Positions 6,039 through 8,967 of a stretch of 8,967 nucleotides of DNA are shown here, piece by piece. The notes beneath the pieces are model-generated. The model was not told where the DNA came from. It worked only from the letters and a program-made list of their open reading frames with translations, and did not search any database. The translations under genes were made by a program, and so were the position numbers. Each line of letters opens with the position of its first letter. Positions within the stretch are counted from its first letter, which is position 1. Source of the stretch: DATKLX01 sp035542155 (lineage in GTDB: Bacteria > Chloroflexota > Anaerolineae > Anaerolineales > Anaerolineaceae); NCBI GenBank assembly GCA_035542155.1, contig DATKLX010000026.1, forward strand, positions 1 to 8,967, read 5' to 3'.

Positions 6039-7493
6039 ATGAGCGCAAACGATTTCTATGCGATTTCTCCGCTGGGGCTGCTCCTCGTCTGGGCCATGGT
6101 CCTTCTCCTGGTCGACCTGTTTATCCCGGACGGCCACAAGGGCTGGACGGCTCTGCTGGCCGGGATGGGAATGGTCGCCAGCCTGGCGCTGACCCTGACC
6201 CAGATCAACCGGCCCACGGCTGCCTTTAACGGTATGCTTTTAGTGGATGGGTTCGCTGCCTTTTTAAACGTGCTCTTTCTGTCCAGCGGCCTGGCGGGAA
6301 TTGGCCTGGCGTATGATTACCTGAAACGGATGGGTATCGAGCGCGGTGAGTATTATTCGCTGCTGATGTTCACTGTGGGCGGGATGATGCTCATGGCCCA
6401 GGCGGGCGACTTAATCGTGGTTTTCCTCGCCCTCGAGCTGCTCTCGATCCCCCTCTATGTGATGGCCGGGTTTGCGCGCCCGCGGCTGGATTCTGAGGAG
6501 GCTTCGCTGAAATACTTCCTCCTCGGATCCTTTGCCTCCGGGTTCGTCCTCTTTGGCGTAGCGATGATCTACGGCGCGACCGGGCACACCGGCCTGCAGG
6601 AGATCATCGCTGTGCTCCATGCCGGCCAATCCAACTTCCCAGTCCTCTTCCTCATCGGCTCGGCCATGCTCCTGGTCGGGTTTGGTTTTAAGGTTGCCGC
6701 GGTCCCCTTCCACATGTGGACGCCGGACGTATACCAGGGCTCGCCTTCCCCGGTCAGCGGGTTTATGTCGGTGGGAGCCAAGGCGGCTGGGTTCGCTGCT
6801 CTGCTGCGTGTTTTCGTGCTGATCTTCCCCAGTCTGGCAACAGACCTGATTCCGGTGACCTGGTTGGGGGCTGCGCTGACCATGATCGTTGGCAACATCC
6901 TGGCGATCTCGCAGAGCAATATCAAGCGCATGCTGGCCTATTCGAGCATCGCTCACGCCGGTTACATCCTGATGGCCTTCGTGCCGTTTGGGAACCCTAA
7001 ATTCGCTCCCGATGCGGTGGCGTCGGCTCTGTTTTACCTGGCGACGTATGCTCTGACCAGTATTGGAGCCTGGGCAGTGGTGATCGCCATGGAGCAGTCC
7101 GAAGGGGGCAAGGGCCTGGACCTGAGCGACTACGCCGGCCTTTCGCGCCGCTACCCGGTTCTCTCCGCGGCAATGGCCATCTTTATGCTTTCCTTCACCG
7201 GCGTGCCGCCCCTGGTTGGATTCTGGGGTAAGTTCTACCTCTTCCGCACAGTAATCGAGGCGGGATTTATCAACCTGGCGGTGATCGGGCTGATCACCTC
7301 AATCATCTCGGCGTTTTACTACCTGCGGGTGATCTACTGGATGTACATGCGCGAGGGTCAGCCCACAGCCAGACGCGAAGGCTGGCTGAATCTCACCGTT
7401 ATCGTCAGCGCGGTGGTGGTACTGGTCATCAGCATCCTGCCCAACACACTCTTCACCCTGGCGGCGCAGGCGAATTTGATCAAGTTCTTTTAA
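6039..7493 (+). CDS. nuoN: NADH-quinone oxidoreductase subunit N (antiporter-like proton pump)
   Basis: NuoN (ND2 homologue) is the antiporter-like pump nearest to NuoK and the last gene of the nuo set. The 484 residues match the bacterial family length. Key residues are E133 (FLALELLSIPLYVMAGF), K158 (EASLKYFLLGSFASGF), K218 (GFGFKVAAVPFHMWTPDVYQ), K248 (MSVGAKAAGF), K296 with H306 (NIKRMLAYSSIAHAGY) and K398 (GFWGKFYLF). These are close to E. coli E133, K158, K217, K247 and K395. The motif GSPSPVSGFMSVGAKAA is diagnostic for NuoN over NuoL and NuoM. A weak purine-rich site (GAGAAAGG, 6025-6032), overlapping the nuoM stop, lies 6 nt before the ATG. The stop TAA at 7491-7493 is followed almost directly by the next gene. 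Confidence 0.97.
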   Translation: MSANDFYAISPLGLLLVWAMVLLLVDLFIPDGHKGWTALLAGMGMVASLALTLTQINRPTAAFNGMLLVDGFAAFLNVLFLSSGLAGIGLAYDYLKRMGIERGEYYSLLMFTVGGMMLMAQAGDLIVVFLALELLSIPLYVMAGFARPRLDSEEASLKYFLLGSFASGFVLFGVAMIYGATGHTGLQEIIAVLHAGQSNFPVLFLIGSAMLLVGFGFKVAAVPFHMWTPDVYQGSPSPVSGFMSVGAKAAGFAALLRVFVLIFPSLATDLIPVTWLGAALTMIVGNILAISQSNIKRMLAYSSIAHAGYILMAFVPFGNPKFAPDAVASALFYLATYALTSIGAWAVVIAMEQSEGGKGLDLSDYAGLSRRYPVLSAAMAIFMLSFTGVPPLVGFWGKFYLFRTVIEAGFINLAVIGLITSIISAFYYLRVIYWMYMREGQPTARREGWLNLTVIVSAVVVLVISILPNTLFTLAAQANLIKFF

Positions 7494-7501
7494 GAGGCGA
7501 A

Positions 7502-8089
7502 GTGGAAACGGTTTCGATACCGCAAGCAGTTGACAGGCTGTTTTTCCTGCTGGAGCAGCGGCACGTTGAGTATTCCCTCGGTGGAGGGATGGCCCTCCAT
7601 TTTTACATCCAGACGCCAGGCATATCGGACCTGGTGCTGCTGATGGACCTGTCGGCTCTGGAGAATTTACCTGAGTTGACTATTTCCAGCCAGGAAGGGT
7701 TTTTCGTCCATACGGAATTCGAGGGCGAGCCGGTCGAAATTTGGCTCACCCAGAATCCATTGTTTTTCAAGGTCTGCTGCAATTTCTCGGAGACCAGGCG
7801 CTATCTGGATCACGATGTTCCCATGGTCACAGTGGAGGGCTTGCTGCTGCTCAAGATGTTCGCCCTACCTTCTGTGTACCGGCAGGGCAGCTTTGCCGAG
7901 GTGAGCATTCACGAAGCGGAGATCGCGACGCTGCTCTACGATCATGAGCCAAATATCACCCACCTGCTGGATGAGCTGGCAATGTATCTCAACGATGAGG
8001 ATGTTACCGAAGTCATCAGCATCATTCTGGACATTCAAAAACGCATCAATCGCTATAAGAAAGGATCTTTCCGAACAGTGGTCCAATGA
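7502..8089 (+). CDS. Degenerate nucleotidyltransferase-fold protein (putative)
   Basis: I do not recognise a named gene. The 195-residue soluble protein resembles the minimal nucleotidyltransferase families (AbiEii-like and related uncharacterised ones): an N-terminal helix, a Gly-rich turn followed by a helix (SLGGGMALHFYIQ, G27-G29), a strand where the metal-binding TxDxD should be (GISDLVLLMDL, residues 40-50), a second strand at the third-Asp position (PVEIWL, 77-82), and the usual later EGLLLLKMFAL (112-122) with a helical C-terminus. The second Asp of DxD is Val45 and the third acidic position is Glu79, so catalysis is doubtful. The start is a GTG with AAGAGG 4 nt upstream; the next Met is inside the Gly motif, so a later start would break the fold. 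It lies 8 bp after nuoN and overlaps the next gene by 4 bp, implying co-transcription. Function is unknown. Confidence 0.65.
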   Translation: METVSIPQAVDRLFFLLEQRHVEYSLGGGMALHFYIQTPGISDLVLLMDLSALENLPELTISSQEGFFVHTEFEGEPVEIWLTQNPLFFKVCCNFSETRRYLDHDVPMVTVEGLLLLKMFALPSVYRQGSFAEVSIHEAEIATLLYDHEPNITHLLDELAMYLNDEDVTEVISIILDIQKRINRYKKGSFRTVVQ

Positions 8090-8736
8090 GTGAATTCCCC
8101 AAGACAACACTGAACCAGGTGAACCGCAAACCGGCTCGCGGGCAGTACGATCGCGATGTGATCTATCCTTTATTGGATGAAGCTTTGATCTGTTTCGTCG
8201 GGTTTAACGATGGCGAACAGCCGGTAGTGATCCCCACACTCCACGCGCGGGTGGGGGATACGCTGTACGTGCATGGCGCGCCGGCCAGCCGGATGCTGAA
8301 AATGATCGTTTCCGGGGCGCCGGTCTGCGTGACCGCGGCGCTCGTGGATGGGATCGTCTTTGCCCGCTCGGTTTTCGAGCACTCGATCAATTACCGTTCG
8401 GCGATTGTCTTTGGACACGGGCGCGCCGTAGACAGCGATGAGGAAAAGCTGTGCGCTTTGGAAGCGATCACCGAGCAGGTCGCCCGGGGGCGCTGGAAAG
8501 ACGCTCGCCGGCCAACGCAGAAGGAGCTGGACAGCACCGGGGTGGCTGCTATTGAAATCGAGAGCGCGTCAGCGAAAACTCGCAGCGGCCCACCCGCCGA
8601 CCCCGAGGAGGACCTGGCTCTGCCCGTCTGGGCCGGGATCCTGCCCTTATCTATCCAGGCGGGTCTCCCCCTCAGCGATTCGAAGCTGCTCGATGGGATC
8701 CGGGCCCCGGAGTATATCGCCGGGTACCGCCGTTGA
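8086..8736 (+). CDS. Pyridoxamine 5'-phosphate oxidase-like FMN-binding flavoprotein (NimA family)
   Basis: The 216-residue protein has the split-barrel flavin-binding fold of the NimA/PNPOx-like group (COG3467 type); members bind FMN and some reduce nitroimidazoles, but the substrate here is unknown. Recognisable landmarks run in order: KPARGQYDRDVIYPLLDEAL (15-34, the family's N-terminal RGxYD start), VVIPTLHARVGDTLYVHGAP (47-66), ASRMLKMIVSGAPVCVTAAL (67-86), DGIVFARSVFEHSINYRS (88-105, with S100, Y103 and R104 near the flavin phosphate in relatives), a helical acidic section, and ALPVWAGILPL (178-188, W182). The last residues (RAPEYIAGYRR) look like a native C-terminus. The ATG overlaps the preceding stop as ATGA (8086-8089), and no strong ribosome site precedes it, so translation is probably coupled to the upstream gene. 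It is likely cytoplasmic, with no signal peptide. Confidence 0.88.
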   Translation: MSEFPKTTLNQVNRKPARGQYDRDVIYPLLDEALICFVGFNDGEQPVVIPTLHARVGDTLYVHGAPASRMLKMIVSGAPVCVTAALVDGIVFARSVFEHSINYRSAIVFGHGRAVDSDEEKLCALEAITEQVARGRWKDARRPTQKELDSTGVAAIEIESASAKTRSGPPADPEEDLALPVWAGILPLSIQAGLPLSDSKLLDGIRAPEYIAGYRR

Positions 8737-8737
8737 A

Positions 8738-8818
8738 GCCAGCGATTCTCCCCAGGCGCTCTACCAGGCCAAAGAGCGCGGCTGCAACCAGTCCGCCGTG
8801 TGGATCGGGGAGAAAAAA
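8738..8818 (+). pseudogene. GGDEF-domain C-terminal relic
   Basis: Starting just after the stop of the flavoprotein gene, but shifted to another frame, the sequence reads EASDSPQALYQAKERGCNQS and then AVW. The stretch ALYQAKERGxN followed by hydrophobics (8756-8803) is the signature end of diguanylate cyclase GGDEF domains (usually ADxALYxAKxxGRNxV). Here the Arg of GRN is Cys (TGC, one C-to-T step from CGC). No start, no GGDEF catalytic loop and no other domain part is present: upstream in this frame is only an antisense-like reading of the flavoprotein gene. I infer a leftover from a deleted or rearranged diguanylate cyclase gene. A chance match of this length is possible but unlikely. Confidence 0.55.
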
Positions 8819-8839
8819 TCTTGTGTTAAGCTAGTTTGC

Positions 8840-8903
8840 GGTGCAAAACTCTGGTTTTAGCCTGGTAGAAGCGACTGAAGCGACTTTCGGGCTGTTTTGC
8901 ACC
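8840..8903. repeat. Inverted repeat with internal 9-bp tandem duplication
   Basis: GGTGCAAAAC (8840-8849) and GTTTTGCACC (8894-8903) form a perfect 10-bp inverted repeat around a 44-nt interior. Inside, AGCCTGG (8859-8865) can pair with TCGGGCT (8887-8893) using two G-U pairs, directly continuing the stem on the right side. The interior also holds a perfect tandem pair of GAAGCGACT (8868-8876 and 8877-8885), and AAGCTA flanks the whole on both sides as a direct repeat (8828-8833 and 8904-8909). No T-run follows on the plus strand. It could be a weak 3' structure of the operon or a small non-autonomous (MITE-like) element with a short target duplication. Confidence 0.55.
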
Positions 8904-8967
8904 AAGCTATCCTTCAATATTTGAGCGCTCGTTCTTTAACAAACGAATACCTCCCATTTCTCTTTAT
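8904..8967. other. AT-rich intergenic tail
   Basis: No gene or clear promoter is seen in the last 64 bases. There is an 8-bp perfect palindrome GAGCGCTC (8923-8930) and a weak TCGTT/AACGA stem (8929-8946). On the minus strand a 17-codon frame is open from the window edge to a stop at 8914-8916, too short to judge. Base composition is clearly more AT-rich than in the genes, typical of an intergenic region. Confidence 0.5.

Noticed and set aside
6411..6956. A 181-codon minus-strand open frame opposite nuoN
   Set aside because: It is an antisense shadow with low-complexity Glu/Arg/His composition and no recognisable domain or ribosome site.
8840..8903. Intrinsic terminator of the operon
   Set aside because: The stem is long-range with a large interior and no U-tract follows on the plus strand. 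On the minus strand an AAAAAA/TTTTTT tract (about 8813-8818) is more than 20 nt beyond the stem, too far for a standard terminator.
8914..8967. C-terminus of a minus-strand gene entering from the right edge
   Set aside because: Only 17 codons are open before a stop, with no recognisable motif; it may be chance in AT-rich sequence.
1..8967. CRISPR array, tRNA, rRNA, transposase or phage genes
   Set aside because: I saw no regularly spaced repeats, no cloverleaf-like or rRNA-like sequence, and no integrase or transposase motifs in any frame examined.

Overview
The window is the distal half of a bacterial respiratory complex I operon, followed by two small non-nuo genes and a short, repeat-bearing intergenic tail. 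All genes are on the plus strand. The gene order (nuoH partial, I, J, K, L, M, N) is the canonical nuoA-N order, so nuoA-G should lie just upstream of base 1. The GC-rich coding sequence, a NuoL with a charged insert before its DPQDMWNMGGL segment, and simple dispersed-repeat-like spacers are compatible with a Chloroflexota (Anaerolineae-like) genome. That assignment is an inference from general appearance, not from a marker gene.

Layout: 2-943 is nuoH without its N-terminus; 944-1002 is a spacer with a 15-bp near-perfect hairpin; 1003-1497 nuoI; 1509-2027 nuoJ; 2044-2346 nuoK; 2372-4426 nuoL; 4427-4529 is a spacer with a small stem and a repeat-like stretch; 4530-6026 nuoM; 6039-7493 nuoN; 7502-8089 a degenerate nucleotidyltransferase-fold protein (GTG start, 8 bp after nuoN); 8086-8736 a NimA/PNPOx-like flavoprotein, overlapping the previous gene by 4 bp. 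After it come a probable GGDEF-domain C-terminal relic (about 8738-8818) and a noncoding region with a 10-bp perfect inverted repeat and a 9-bp tandem duplication (8840-8903).

Functionally, NuoI carries electrons through its two [4Fe-4S] clusters towards quinone, which is reduced next to NuoH. NuoH, J and K link that redox site to the antiporter-like pumps NuoL, M and N. The key charged residues of the pumps (membrane Glu/Lys/His) are all present, so the complex looks intact. The two genes after nuoN appear to be co-transcribed with it, but nothing in their sequence ties them to complex I.

The window is mostly ordinary. The observations most worth following up are the degenerate nucleotidyltransferase at the operon tail, the GGDEF relic immediately after the last stop codon, and the spacer hairpins, which may be dispersed repeats. 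I do not see convincing evidence of a new multi-gene system.
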